Below are positions 27,274 to 37,514 of a stretch of 64,000 nucleotides of DNA, piece after piece. Every line of letters begins with the position of its first letter. The stretch's first letter is position 1. The position numbers and the translations under genes are program-made. This DNA is from Sulfurovum sp. (GTDB lineage Bacteria > Campylobacterota > Campylobacteria > Campylobacterales > Sulfurovaceae). Under the pieces are notes generated by a model. The model was not told where the DNA came from. It saw only the letters and a program-made list of their open reading frames with translations, and did not search any database. Location of the stretch: the NCBI GenBank assembly GCA_027081115.1, contig JALWLD010000012.1, positions 109,057-173,056 on the forward strand. Direction: 5' to 3'.

Positions 27274-28608
27274 ATGAATATTGGACAAAAAGTACTTTTT
27301 GAGCTTAAAAAAGAGATAAGTCAAACAGAGTATGATCGTTATATCAATAAATTGGTTTATGATACCAAACGCTCACGTTCAAACCTGGTCTACTTTAATG
27401 CACCCAATATGCTCGTTGCCAAATGGATAAAAACGAAATATTCACAAAAGCTGGCTCACCTCTTTGAACTTCAAAATGAGATGAAACCTGAAATTGAGAT
27501 CCTTGTAGGTAAACAGAAAAAAGCTGCTGTACCTGCTACTGCAAAAACAAGCACCGACAAAAACCCATCTAAAAGTACCTATTTGAATCCCTCTTTAACA
27601 TTTGATTCTTTTATTGTTGGAGATTCCAATCAATTTGCCTATACAACTGCAAAATCTGTAGCAGAAAAACCCGGACAACTCTATAATCCACTTTTTATTT
27701 ATGGTGGTGTAGGTTTAGGAAAAACACACTTGCTTCAAGCCATAGGAAACTACCATATTGACCTGGGTAAAACTGTCATCTATACTACACTGGAACAATT
27801 TATGAACACTTTTACCTCACATCTTCGTTCACAAACAATGGACAGATTTAGAGACAAATTTAGAGAGTGTGACCTTCTTCTCATTGATGATATACAGTTT
27901 TTAAGCAGAAAAGAGCAAACACAAGAGGAGTTTTTTCACACCTTTAATGAACTCTATAATGCCAATAAGCAGATCGTCATTACTTCAGACAGACAACCTA
28001 ACAAGATATCAGGACTGGTTGATCGTTTAAGAAGCCGTTTTGAAATGGGGCTCATGGCAGATATACAGCCTCCAGGGCTTGAAACTAAAATTGCCATTAT
28101 TCAGAAAAAATGTGAACTTGACGGTATTCAGCTCGACCATGAAATCATCAATTTCATTGCTTCACATATGGGTGATAATATTCGCGAGATTGAAGGAACA
28201 ATTATCAAACTCAATGCCATGTCATCTATGCTTAATCAGGAAATAACTCTCGATTTTGCCCAAAATGCCATTAAAGACCAACTCAAAGAGAAAAAAGAGA
28301 ATGTCAGCATTGATGATATTGTCAAAATCGTCTCACGAGAACTCAATATTAAACCTTCTGATATCAAATCCAAAAAACGTACAAAAAATGTTGTAAATGC
28401 CAGACGTACTGCAATCTATCTAGCTAGAAATCTTACACCAAATTCTATGCCACAAATTGCCATGTATTTTGGGATGAAAGACCATACAGCCATTTCTCAT
28501 GCTATGAAAAAGATCAATGAAATTATAGATTCAGATGAAAATTTCAAAGTACTTTTAGATGAGTTATCAAATAAAATCCATACCGATACTCAAAGTCTTG
28601 AAAACTAA
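27274..28608 (+). CDS. dnaA: Chromosomal replication initiator DnaA
   Basis: DnaA binds the boxes on both sides of this gene and opens the origin. Domain I is about residues 1-80, a short variable linker follows, then the AAA+ domain with Walker A GGVGLGKT (144-151) and Walker B LLLIDDIQFL (D205, D206). The C-terminal domain IV carries the DnaA signature AMYFGMKDHTAISHAMKKI. Length (444 aa) is typical. The start at 27274 follows AAGG. Expression is probably autoregulated because the -10-like TATAAT lies next to oriC1. Confidence 0.98.
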   Translation: MNIGQKVLFELKKEISQTEYDRYINKLVYDTKRSRSNLVYFNAPNMLVAKWIKTKYSQKLAHLFELQNEMKPEIEILVGKQKKAAVPATAKTSTDKNPSKSTYLNPSLTFDSFIVGDSNQFAYTTAKSVAEKPGQLYNPLFIYGGVGLGKTHLLQAIGNYHIDLGKTVIYTTLEQFMNTFTSHLRSQTMDRFRDKFRECDLLLIDDIQFLSRKEQTQEEFFHTFNELYNANKQIVITSDRQPNKISGLVDRLRSRFEMGLMADIQPPGLETKIAIIQKKCELDGIQLDHEIINFIASHMGDNIREIEGTIIKLNAMSSMLNQEITLDFAQNAIKDQLKEKKENVSIDDIVKIVSRELNIKPSDIKSKKRTKNVVNARRTAIYLARNLTPNSMPQIAMYFGMKDHTAISHAMKKINEIIDSDENFKVLLDELSNKIHTDTQSLEN

Positions 28609-28792
28609 GTCAAATAATCTTATAGAACTTGAATAAAAAAAAGATATAATTTTAAAAGTGAATAAATGTGAATAACCATATGCAAATGGTTCATTCACAA
28701 AATAACGGTCAGTAAAGCAATAAAGCAGTTTTTCACATATTCATGTTGAACTACTACTATCTACTAAAATTATTAAATACTAAAGGATGTCA
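28609..28792. other. Replication origin, downstream part (oriC2) with candidate unwinding element
   Basis: The dnaA-dnaN spacer contains DnaA boxes at 28657-28665 (TTATTCACT, minus), 28667-28675 (TTATTCACA, minus), 28691-28699 (TCATTCACA) and a weaker TTTTTCACA at 28729-28737. The stretch 28615-28656, on the dnaA side, is almost entirely A+T and is one candidate duplex-unwinding element; the A+T-rich run before dnaN (28740-28784) is another. Helicobacter origins are known to be bipartite with unwinding in the dnaA-dnaN spacer. Confidence 0.82.
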
Positions 28793-29860
28793 ATGAAGAT
28801 AAAAGCACAAAAGCAAATCATCGAGTCAATACTCATCAATCTGCAACCTTTCTTAGAAAAAAAAGATGCAAGTCAAATCACATCACATATTTTGTTTACT
28901 TCACAAAATGATAAATGTATTGTAAAAGCTACAGATGGTGAAATCGGTTTACAAATAGTAACCGATCATATACTTATTGAATCTGAAGGATCTTTTACTG
29001 CTAATGGTAAAAAACTTCTCGATATCATACGTATATTGAAAGATGATGAAATTGTACTTGAAGTACTTGATAATACTCTCATAGTTAAACAGAAACATTC
29101 AAAGTTTAAATTACCTACTTTTGATGCTTCCACCTATCCGTCATTTCCAACAATTGAAGAAAAACCACAAATATCTTTAGATTCAATGTCTCTTATTAGA
29201 AATTTAAAAAAGATCTCTCCTGCTATTGATACAAACAATCCAAAATTTGAACTTAATGGAGCATTAATCAACATTAAAAACGATTCTACCGACTTAGTAG
29301 GAACTGATACAAGAAGACTGGCTATTGCAACCATTCCTTCATCTAATGCTGAAGAACTCTCACTTATTGTGCCTAAAAAAGCTATTTTGGAAATCCAAAA
29401 ACTCTTTTTAGATCAAATAGATATTTTCTTTGATGAAACAAACTTGATTATTTCAAATGAAAATTATTTTTTCTTTACGCGTTTGATTAATGGTAAATTC
29501 CCTGATTATCAAAGAATTGTCCCAGCTTCTGTAAAACACACAGTGACTTTACCTAAAAAAGAGATGTTGGATGCTATTAAAATGATCACAACTATCTCTC
29601 AAGAGATTAAAATGACATTACTATCTGATACTATTATTTTCAATTCACTTTCTGCAGATAATGTAGAAGCTAAAACTGAATTGGAAATAGCAACAGGTTT
29701 AGATGAGAAATTTGAACTTTCATTTAACAGTAAATATATTTTAGATTTCATTTCTCAAATAGATAAAAATGAATTTTCTATAGAGTTCAATGAGCCATCA
29801 TTGCCATTTATTGTGAAAGATGACAATTTTATTACAATTATTATGCCAATTGTTGCATAA
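28793..29860 (+). CDS. dnaN: DNA polymerase III beta sliding clamp
   Basis: The beta clamp forms a ring around DNA and tethers the replicative polymerase. Three repeated clamp domains are present. The start MKIKAQKQIIESILIN and the end FITIIMPIVA (the conserved M-P-x-R-like C-terminal region) are recognisable. The ATG at 28793 is preferred over that at 28787: AAAGGA lies 5-6 nt upstream of the former and overlaps the latter. Product 355 aa. It is followed by pyrG after 18 nt, not by gyrB as in many bacteria. Confidence 0.96.
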   Translation: MKIKAQKQIIESILINLQPFLEKKDASQITSHILFTSQNDKCIVKATDGEIGLQIVTDHILIESEGSFTANGKKLLDIIRILKDDEIVLEVLDNTLIVKQKHSKFKLPTFDASTYPSFPTIEEKPQISLDSMSLIRNLKKISPAIDTNNPKFELNGALINIKNDSTDLVGTDTRRLAIATIPSSNAEELSLIVPKKAILEIQKLFLDQIDIFFDETNLIISNENYFFFTRLINGKFPDYQRIVPASVKHTVTLPKKEMLDAIKMITTISQEIKMTLLSDTIIFNSLSADNVEAKTELEIATGLDEKFELSFNSKYILDFISQIDKNEFSIEFNEPSLPFIVKDDNFITIIMPIVA

Positions 29861-29878
29861 GTTAGAGGAACAAGTTAC

Positions 29879-31519
29879 ATGAGTGAAAATAAAACAAAAT
29901 ATATTTTTGTTACTGGTGGAGTACTCTCTTCATTAGGAAAAGGTATTACGGCTGCAAGTGTAGGTACACTACTTAAACATACAGGTCAAAGAGTAGGTGT
30001 ATTAAAATTAGATCCATATATCAATGTAGATCCAGGAACTATGTCTCCTTTAGAACATGGAGAGGTATTTGTTACCAAAGATGGTGCAGAAACGGACCTT
30101 GATCTAGGACACTATGAGAGATTTTTAGATACTTCTTTAACACAAAACAATAACTTTACTACAGGACTTGTTTATAAAACAGTCATTGAAAATGAACGTA
30201 AAGGTAAATACCTTGGAAAAACCATTCAGGTTGTACCTCATATTGTAAATGAAATTAAAGAGCGTATTATACGTGCCGGAGAAGGTAGAGATATACTTAT
30301 TGTTGAGCTTGGTGGAACTACAGGAGATATTGAAGGTCTTCCCTTTTTAGAGACTATCAGACAGATGAAACATGAATTGGGTAAAACCAAAGTTATGAAT
30401 ATCCATGTTACGCTTTTACCTTACATCAAAGCTGCCGGTGAACTTAAAACAAAACCGACACAACACTCTGTTCAAGAACTTAGACGTATTGGTATTGCAC
30501 CACATATGTTGGTTTTAAGGGCAGAAGTACCGGTAACTGCTGATATTAAACGTAAAATTGCTTATGCCTGTGATGTAGAAGAAGATTCAGTAATCGTAGC
30601 AGAAGATGCTGCGACCATTTATAAAGTGCCACTTAATTTTTTGGCACAAGATATGTTAACTCCTATCTGTAAACAGTTGGAGTTGGAAGATTGTGTACCA
30701 AAAATGGATGAATGGGCACATTTGGTTAACAGAATCCTTATGCCGAGTGATGAAGTTAAAATTGCATTTGTAGGTAAATATTTGGATCTTAAAGAGTCTT
30801 ATAAATCTCTTACAGAAGCACTTATTCATGCTGGTGCACATATGGATGCAAAAGTCAATATAAAATGGGTTGATTCTGAAAAAATTGAAGAAGATGGTGC
30901 TGCAAAATATTTGAATGATTGTGACGGTATATTGGTTGCAGGTGGCTTTGGAGAACGTGGCATAGAAGGAAAAATTTCTGCTATTCAACATGCAAGAGAA
31001 GAGAAGATCCCATTCTTGGGTATCTGTCTTGGTATGCAACTCTCTATGGTCGAATTTGCGAGAAATGTTCTGAAGTTGGAAGATGCCAACTCTGTAGAGT
31101 TCAATCCAGAGACAAAAGCGCCACTGATCTACTTGATTGATGAATTTATTGATGCAGCAGGTGCAAAACAGATACGTACATCTACATCTGCTATGGGTGG
31201 AACACTAAGACTCGGAGAATACGAGTGTGAGACCAAAGAGGGTTCAAATCTTAGAGCAGCCTATGATGCTAAAATGATCTTTGAAAGACACAGACACAGA
31301 TATGAAGCAAACCCTGCATACAGAGAGGCATTAGAATCTAACGGTATGGATATTACTGGTGAATCTCATGGTCTTATAGAGGCTGTTGAAGTAGTGGACC
31401 ACCCATGGTTCCTTGGTGTACAGTTCCACCCGGAATTTACTTCAAGACTTCAAAATGTCAATCCTTCTATTTTGGCTTTTGTTGAGGCTTCATTTAAGAA
31501 CAAAAAAACAGATGACTAA
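29879..31519 (+). CDS. pyrG: CTP synthase
   Basis: PyrG aminates UTP to CTP with glutamine. The N-terminal synthase domain (residues 1-270) starts with [20 protein letters not shown], containing the ATP-binding loop. The class I glutamine amidotransferase domain (about 290-546) has GICLGMQLS with the nucleophilic Cys, and the His-Glu pair in [10 protein letters not shown]. Length (546 aa) is normal. It is co-oriented with dnaN and recJ; its last 8 nt overlap the recJ start. Confidence 0.98.
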   Translation: MSENKTKYIFVTGGVLSSLGKGITAASVGTLLKHTGQRVGVLKLDPYINVDPGTMSPLEHGEVFVTKDGAETDLDLGHYERFLDTSLTQNNNFTTGLVYKTVIENERKGKYLGKTIQVVPHIVNEIKERIIRAGEGRDILIVELGGTTGDIEGLPFLETIRQMKHELGKTKVMNIHVTLLPYIKAAGELKTKPTQHSVQELRRIGIAPHMLVLRAEVPVTADIKRKIAYACDVEEDSVIVAEDAATIYKVPLNFLAQDMLTPICKQLELEDCVPKMDEWAHLVNRILMPSDEVKIAFVGKYLDLKESYKSLTEALIHAGAHMDAKVNIKWVDSEKIEEDGAAKYLNDCDGILVAGGFGERGIEGKISAIQHAREEKIPFLGICLGMQLSMVEFARNVLKLEDANSVEFNPETKAPLIYLIDEFIDAAGAKQIRTSTSAMGGTLRLGEYECETKEGSNLRAAYDAKMIFERHRHRYEANPAYREALESNGMDITGESHGLIEAVEVVDHPWFLGVQFHPEFTSRLQNVNPSILAFVEASFKNKKTDD

Positions 31520-33107
31520 ACAGTTGACGCTTCTGGCGTTAGAAAAACTTTTAAATTCACGTTTTAAAGAGGGATTTCTCTCTTTAAAAGATCTTCCTCA
31601 ACCTTCTACATTTAAAGATATGGATAGAGCAACAGCACGTATTGTGAAAGCCATAGAAGCTAAAGAGAAGATCACTGTTATTGGTGATTATGATGTAGAT
31701 GGCGTAACCTCTACTACACTCATGAAACTCTTCTTTGAAGAGATTGACTATCCTATAGAGTGGATTATTCCTAACCGTTTTAGAGATGGATATGGACTTT
31801 CATCCAATATTATTCCACGTATAACAGGTACAAATTTGGCTATCACTGTAGACAATGGTATCTCTGCAGTCTATGCGGCACAGCTTTGTAAAGAAGAGGG
31901 TATAGAGTTGATCATTACCGACCATCACCTGTTGGCACCTGAAATCCCGGAAGCATATGCGATTGTAGACCAAAAACAGAAAGATTGTACCTTTCCCTAT
32001 GAAGAAGTGTGTGGTGCACAGATAGCTTGGTATCTAATTGCTTCATTGAAAAATGCTTTGAATGTGAAGATAGATATGATGGACTATATGGAGCTGACTA
32101 CTCTTGCTATTATTGCAGATATGATGCCTCTTCAACATATTAACAGAGCCATGGTACTTTCTGGTATTGAGAGACTCAACAAAAGTCAGAGACCGGCGAT
32201 TAAAGCATTTAAAGAACATAGTCAAAAAGAGACTATCTCAGCTGAAGATATTGGATTTTTTTTAGCCCCACTATTAAATTCAGCAGGTCGCATGGATGAT
32301 GCCAAGTATGCCGTAGAATTTCTGGCATCTACTAATATATATGATGCCAGAGTAAGACTGGGGCGACTGGTGGACTTTAACAATGCACGTAAAGCCACAG
32401 AGCAGGAGATTACAAGCAAGGCACTTGCGCAAGTGAATCCTGAAGATGAGGTCATTGTAGTAGAGGGTGAAGAGTGGCATGAGGGTGTAGTGGGTATCGT
32501 AGCAGCCAGAGTGGCACGACATCATGAAAAACCCTGTATTGTTTTAAGTAACAACGGTGAGGGTATGCTCAAAGGAAGTGGAAGAAGCTTTGGAGTATGT
32601 GATCTGTTTGCTATTACAGACAGCTGTAGGAGCCACTTAGAGAAGTTCGGAGGACATCAGGCAGCCATAGGCTTGTCTATGCGTTTAGAGAGCTTAGAAG
32701 CCTTTAAAAAACAACTGCAAATCAATTATCTTGAGGGTAATTACACAAAAGAAGAAGTAGACCCAGACATCGTAGGAGAACTACACTTCAAAGAGATCTC
32801 TTTTGAACTTACAAAACTCATCCAAAAATACCAACCCTACGGACAAGGAAACCCCACACCAAAGTTCCTAAGTACCAACGTAGAGATCTTACAAGCAGAC
32901 ACCATGGGTAAAGAGGGTGAACACCTACGTTTTTCTTTTGCACAAGAGGGTATAGTCATGGCCGGGGTGCAGTTTAAAACACGTGAAAATTATGAGGTAG
33001 GCTCACAGGTAGATGTGATTTATACTGTGAATGAGAATCATTTTAGAGGTAATGTGACACTACAGTTAATGGTAGATAAAATCATTGTAAAGTACAAGGA
33101 GAGATAA
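31512..33107 (+). CDS. recJ: Single-stranded-DNA-specific exonuclease RecJ
   Basis: RecJ degrades single-stranded DNA 5' to 3' in recombination and mismatch repair. The DHH-family motifs are in place: GDYDVDG (D59, D61, D63) and DHH at 137-139, with the DHHA1 domain ending around [11 protein letters not shown]. An OB-fold segment closes the protein. The start at 31512 gives 531 aa and an 8-nt overlap with pyrG (ATGACTAA); a longer in-frame version beginning inside pyrG adds 33 residues unlike the family and is rejected. Confidence 0.94.
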   Translation: MTKQLTLLALEKLLNSRFKEGFLSLKDLPQPSTFKDMDRATARIVKAIEAKEKITVIGDYDVDGVTSTTLMKLFFEEIDYPIEWIIPNRFRDGYGLSSNIIPRITGTNLAITVDNGISAVYAAQLCKEEGIELIITDHHLLAPEIPEAYAIVDQKQKDCTFPYEEVCGAQIAWYLIASLKNALNVKIDMMDYMELTTLAIIADMMPLQHINRAMVLSGIERLNKSQRPAIKAFKEHSQKETISAEDIGFFLAPLLNSAGRMDDAKYAVEFLASTNIYDARVRLGRLVDFNNARKATEQEITSKALAQVNPEDEVIVVEGEEWHEGVVGIVAARVARHHEKPCIVLSNNGEGMLKGSGRSFGVCDLFAITDSCRSHLEKFGGHQAAIGLSMRLESLEAFKKQLQINYLEGNYTKEEVDPDIVGELHFKEISFELTKLIQKYQPYGQGNPTPKFLSTNVEILQADTMGKEGEHLRFSFAQEGIVMAGVQFKTRENYEVGSQVDVIYTVNENHFRGNVTLQLMVDKIIVKYKER

Positions 33108-33331
33108 TGTGGATAAAAGAGTTGAAGATTTTTATTTTTTTGTTTGTACTACTCTCTGTTGGCATGCATTTTTCTGTATGGGTAAGCCATCCCTTAGCGC
33201 ATATAGAAGCGCTATCAAATGCTTCCATGGGAATATGGCATCCAATCTTCTTGACGCTATTGGTCTATGTGTTGATCATGCTCTTGAGGCTAATTGTAAA
33301 AGGTATAAGAAAACTGTTATTTAGAAAGTAG
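33107..33331 (+). CDS. Small two-helix membrane protein of unknown function
   Basis: This 74-residue product has two hydrophobic segments, about residues 7-27 and 45-64, with a His-containing periplasmic loop (HFSVWVSHPLAHIE) between them, and a basic C-terminus (KGIRKLLFRK), suggesting both ends in the cytoplasm. The start codon overlaps the recJ stop as TAATG, so it is translationally coupled. I do not recognise the family; no link to RecJ function can be inferred beyond position. Confidence 0.7.
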   Translation: MWIKELKIFIFLFVLLSVGMHFSVWVSHPLAHIEALSNASMGIWHPIFLTLLVYVLIMLLRLIVKGIRKLLFRK

Positions 33332-33333
33332 GT

Positions 33334-33358
33334 TTCAGAAGTGTCTGACACTTCTGAA
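33334..33358. terminator. Perfect palindromic hairpin between convergent genes
   Basis: Twelve-base arms TTCAGAAGTGTC and GACACTTCTGAA flank a single T. It lies 3 nt after the small membrane protein gene and 11 nt from the nifU stop, so it is a likely bidirectional terminator. Confidence 0.65.
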
Positions 33359-33368
33359 TAAAGAGGAA

Positions 33369-34343
33369 TTAGATAGGTAAAACCCTAATGTTTTCATCAA
33401 GTTTCTCTTTTAAGATATTTTCGATCGCAAAAAGTGTACCTGTACTTGAACTTGCACAACCGTTACATGCACCTAAATATCTGATATAAATGTCAAAGTT
33501 GGCACCATTTTCTTTAATATCAAGAATTTCCATATCTCCACCATCCATAATAAGCATTTGGCGAATATTGTCATCTACTACTTTATCAACGGCTTTGATC
33601 TTCTGTACAATGGTCATTTTTGCGAAGTCTACATCTGACCCGCCTTCATTACCAAGTGTTGCAGCAGATGCCATTTTCTCTTTTTCATACTCTTCAAGAA
33701 GATCTACCAAGTAGATATCTTTCTCTTCGTGTCCACCAGGTCTGATACAAGATTTACAAAAAGCTCCCGCTTTGGTATAGTCTGTAATTTGCTCAACAGT
33801 GGTAAGGTCATTGAGACGGATCACTTCTTGGAGTGTTGAAAGTGTAACACGTGCACATTCACATACGATCACTTCTTCTTCGAAGCTTTCCATATCTACA
33901 CCTTTATACTGTGCCGCTGCTTTTTTGATGACATCATATGCCATAACAGAACAGTGCATTTTTTGTGGTGGTACGGCAGGTGTGTCTTCGTTGTCACGCA
34001 TTGCCATCTCAACATCGATGTTGGTAATTTTTACAGCTTCGTCAACGGTTTTACCTTTACAAAGTTCTGCCATAGTATCTGAAGAAGCAATAGCTGTACC
34101 ACAACCAAAACTTTTAAACTTTGAAAGTAGGATCTCATCGGTTTTTGGATCTACAGCCCAGTAAAGTCTTACTGCATCTCCACAGCTTTCTGCTCCAAAG
34201 TCAGCAACAATAAGTGTTGCACCCATCTCTTTTGCCTGTTCTTCGGTGATCTCTCCCATGTTTTGTGGGTTGTTCATCAAATCTGTTACTTTATTACTGT
34301 ACTCATCCCAGATGGTACCGCCAATTAAACTATCAATTCCCAT
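33369..34343 (-). CDS. nifU: Fe-S cluster assembly scaffold NifU
   Basis: NifU builds Fe-S clusters from NifS-supplied sulfur. Three modules are present: an IscU-like N-terminal scaffold with C54, C81 and C131 (AESCGDA, FGCGTAI, MHCSVM), a central BFD-type [2Fe-2S] domain (CECARVT to FCKSCI), and a C-terminal Nfu domain with the C-x2-C in GACNGCASS. Length (324 aa) is that of full NifU. In Campylobacterota the NifU/NifS pair is the general Fe-S system, so this does not imply nitrogen fixation. Confidence 0.96.
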   Translation of the reverse strand: MGIDSLIGGTIWDEYSNKVTDLMNNPQNMGEITEEQAKEMGATLIVADFGAESCGDAVRLYWAVDPKTDEILLSKFKSFGCGTAIASSDTMAELCKGKTVDEAVKITNIDVEMAMRDNEDTPAVPPQKMHCSVMAYDVIKKAAAQYKGVDMESFEEEVIVCECARVTLSTLQEVIRLNDLTTVEQITDYTKAGAFCKSCIRPGGHEEKDIYLVDLLEEYEKEKMASAATLGNEGGSDVDFAKMTIVQKIKAVDKVVDDNIRQMLIMDGGDMEILDIKENGANFDIYIRYLGACNGCASSSTGTLFAIENILKEKLDENIRVLPI

Positions 34344-34374
34344 TTTATATCCTTTATAATCTATTCAATTCTAT

Positions 34375-34402
34375 GGCTTAAATCTCACTTGTGAGATAAG
34401 CC
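34375..34402 (-). repeat. Hairpin 1 in the nifS-nifU spacer
   Basis: GGCTT + ATCTCA pairs with TGAGAT + AAGCC, an 11-bp stem with a 2-nt bulge and a 4-nt loop. No U-tract follows. It may process or stabilise the nifS-nifU transcript or set the ratio of the two products. Confidence 0.5.
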
Positions 34403-34432
34403 TACTGCTGAAATAAACTCAGCGTTAGCGTA

Positions 34433-34458
34433 GTGAAGATGGGCTTTGCCCATTTCAC
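34433..34458 (-). repeat. Hairpin 2 in the nifS-nifU spacer
   Basis: GTGAA + ATGGGC pairs with GCCCAT + TTCAC around the loop TTT, an 11-bp stem with one bulged G. It lies 7 nt after the nifS stop on the minus strand. Confidence 0.55.
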
Positions 34459-34464
34459 ATTCTA

Positions 34465-35742
<1,278 letters not shown>

Positions 35743-35774
35743 CGCTCTTTTTCTTAAAATAACATAAATTATCA

Positions 35775-35806
35775 TTTTAATTAAGACTAAATGACTCTGA
35801 ATTAAA
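35775..35806. promoter_or_regulatory. nifS operator candidate, copy 2 of the 32-bp direct repeat
   Basis: Identical over 32 bp to 35697-35728, with a centre-to-centre distance of 78 bp (about 7.4 helical turns). It covers the position where a -35 box would lie for the GATAAT candidate. The core reads AGAGTCATTTAGTCT on the minus strand. Confidence 0.7.
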
Positions 35807-35850
35807 AAACAAACTCCTCTCTTTGAAGGAAATAAAGGGTCTGTTTTTAC

Positions 35851-36429
35851 CTAGAAATGTGAAGGTGTAGGGGTGTTAATAAGGTTATAGAATTCATTGC
35901 GTGTGCGTTCATCACTCTTAAAGAGTCCACGTAAGGCTGAAGAGACTGTGGTAGAGTTGATCTTCTGTACACCTCTCATCTCCATACACATATGACGTGC
36001 ATGTACCACTACAGCCACACCTTTTGGTTTGATGGTCCCTAAAATAGCATCTGCGATCTGCTCTGTCATCTGCTCTTGTATCTGCAGGCGTCTGGCATAG
36101 ACATTGACAATACGAGGTATTTTAGACAGTCCCACCACTTTCCCGTCAGGGATGTACGCTACATGCGCACGACCAATAATAGGCAGCATATGGTGCTCGC
36201 ACATGGAGTAGAACTCAATATCACGTACCAAAACCATCTCATCGTTTGAGGTAGTAAAGAGTGCCTGGTTGAGTATCTCTTCAGGGTCCTGGTCATAGCC
36301 TTCTGTTAAAAACTTTAAAGCTTTTGCCACACGGCTTGGTGTTTTGAGAAGCCCTTCTCTTTTTGGGTCTTCTCCTAAGAGTTCAAGTACTTTAGTGACT
36401 GCTTGTTCAAATTCTTCATCTTTTGTCAT
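35851..36429 (-). CDS. folE: GTP cyclohydrolase I
   Basis: FolE converts GTP to dihydroneopterin triphosphate, the first step of folate synthesis. Zinc and active-site residues are in [19 protein letters not shown], the substrate-binding [11 protein letters not shown] follows, and [16 protein letters not shown] and the late Cys in [11 protein letters not shown] are conserved. Length (192 aa) is normal. It is upstream of nifS on the same strand, but the operator region separates them. Confidence 0.96.
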   Translation of the reverse strand: MTKDEEFEQAVTKVLELLGEDPKREGLLKTPSRVAKALKFLTEGYDQDPEEILNQALFTTSNDEMVLVRDIEFYSMCEHHMLPIIGRAHVAYIPDGKVVGLSKIPRIVNVYARRLQIQEQMTEQIADAILGTIKPKGVAVVVHARHMCMEMRGVQKINSTTVSSALRGLFKSDERTRNEFYNLINTPTPSHF

Positions 36430-36483
36430 ATCTATTATCCTGTATTAAACGCGTAGGGTGCTGTTGGCAACCAAATATTATTT

Positions 36484-37428
36484 TCACATTGTATCTAAAT
36501 ACAATTTAACAATCTTCTCATCTACTTTAGAAATAGCAAGTTTGCAGATCTGGGCAATGGAAAAATAGTGTTCCTGCTCTCTGTTGAGTTCATGGTAGAC
36601 ATAGACTTTACATTTGAGTTTAAAATGAGTATAGGCATGGCTCACCTCTCCTATATATTCAGAAGCACAAAGTGGTACCTCTGTCTCTTCAAAGCCCCAA
36701 AGTCCATGTAAAAACTTTCCATCTCTTTGTTGTAAGGAGAGTTCATCATTGTAAACAGAGAGCATCACATGCTGTTCTCGTGTTGGAACTACTCTTTTCT
36801 TTTTGGTAGGGTAGAGATTCGGTGCATCTTTACCTTGGCAAATCAAAGAGAGAGGACAAAGACTACAGTCAGGATCTTTAGGTCTGCATAGTGTGGCACC
36901 AATGTCCATCATGGCTTGATTGTAGTCAAAAGGGTTGTGTGTATCAAGGAGTGCATAAGCAAGTTCCCAGAGTTTTTTGTCTGTAGGCGTTTTCAGTTTG
37001 TAAAGACGACAGAGTATTCTTTTCACATTGGCTTCCATAATAGGAACAGGTTGTTTAAAAGCAAAACTAGCCAAAGCATGTGCTGTGTTTTTGCCTATAC
37101 CCGGGAGCAGGGTCAACGCTTCTATATTTTGGGGTAAGCAATCAATGGTTGTTGCTGTTTTGTGCAGGTTTTTGGCACGGTTGTAGTAGCCCAATCCCTC
37201 CCACATTTTGAGTACATCATCCAATGGAGCCTCTCCCAATGCTTTTAAAGTAGGAAACTTTTTTAAAAAAGGAAAATAATAGCGTTCAAGCACTGTTTTT
37301 ACCTGTGTCTGCTGAAGCATCACTTCGGAGAGGTATATTTCATACGCTTCGCTTGTATTTCTCCAGGGAAGAGAGGTTCTCCCATGTTTTTTATACCAGT
37401 GCTGTATCTTTTGATGGGTAGGTTTCAT
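36484..37428 (-). CDS. mutY: A/G-specific adenine glycosylase MutY (with Glu at the catalytic Asp position)
   Basis: MutY removes adenine mispaired with 8-oxoguanine. The helix-hairpin-helix LPGIGKNTAHALA (108-120), catalytic Glu35 (EVMLQQTQV) and four cluster cysteines C181, C188, C191 and C197 (C-x6-C-x2-C-x5-C) are in place. The helix that normally starts with Asp (PILDGNVKRVL in E. coli, D138) reads PIMEANVKRIL, so E132 replaces the Asp. A MutT-like C-terminal domain is present in short form. Length 314 aa. The codon is clearly GAA. Confidence 0.92.
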   Translation of the reverse strand: MKPTHQKIQHWYKKHGRTSLPWRNTSEAYEIYLSEVMLQQTQVKTVLERYYFPFLKKFPTLKALGEAPLDDVLKMWEGLGYYNRAKNLHKTATTIDCLPQNIEALTLLPGIGKNTAHALASFAFKQPVPIMEANVKRILCRLYKLKTPTDKKLWELAYALLDTHNPFDYNQAMMDIGATLCRPKDPDCSLCPLSLICQGKDAPNLYPTKKKRVVPTREQHVMLSVYNDELSLQQRDGKFLHGLWGFEETEVPLCASEYIGEVSHAYTHFKLKCKVYVYHELNREQEHYFSIAQICKLAISKVDEKIVKLYLDTM

Positions 37429-37514
37429 GGCAGGATTATAACTAGATTTGTGTATAAAATTAGTTTATTAATATAATTTAGATAAAATCACGGAATTATA
37501 TTTAAAGGATTGTA

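Noticed and set aside
31413..31511. Upstream extension of recJ inside pyrG
   Set aside because: The extra 33 residues are an out-of-frame reading of the pyrG end, and the ATG at 31512 gives the normal 8-nt overlap and family start.
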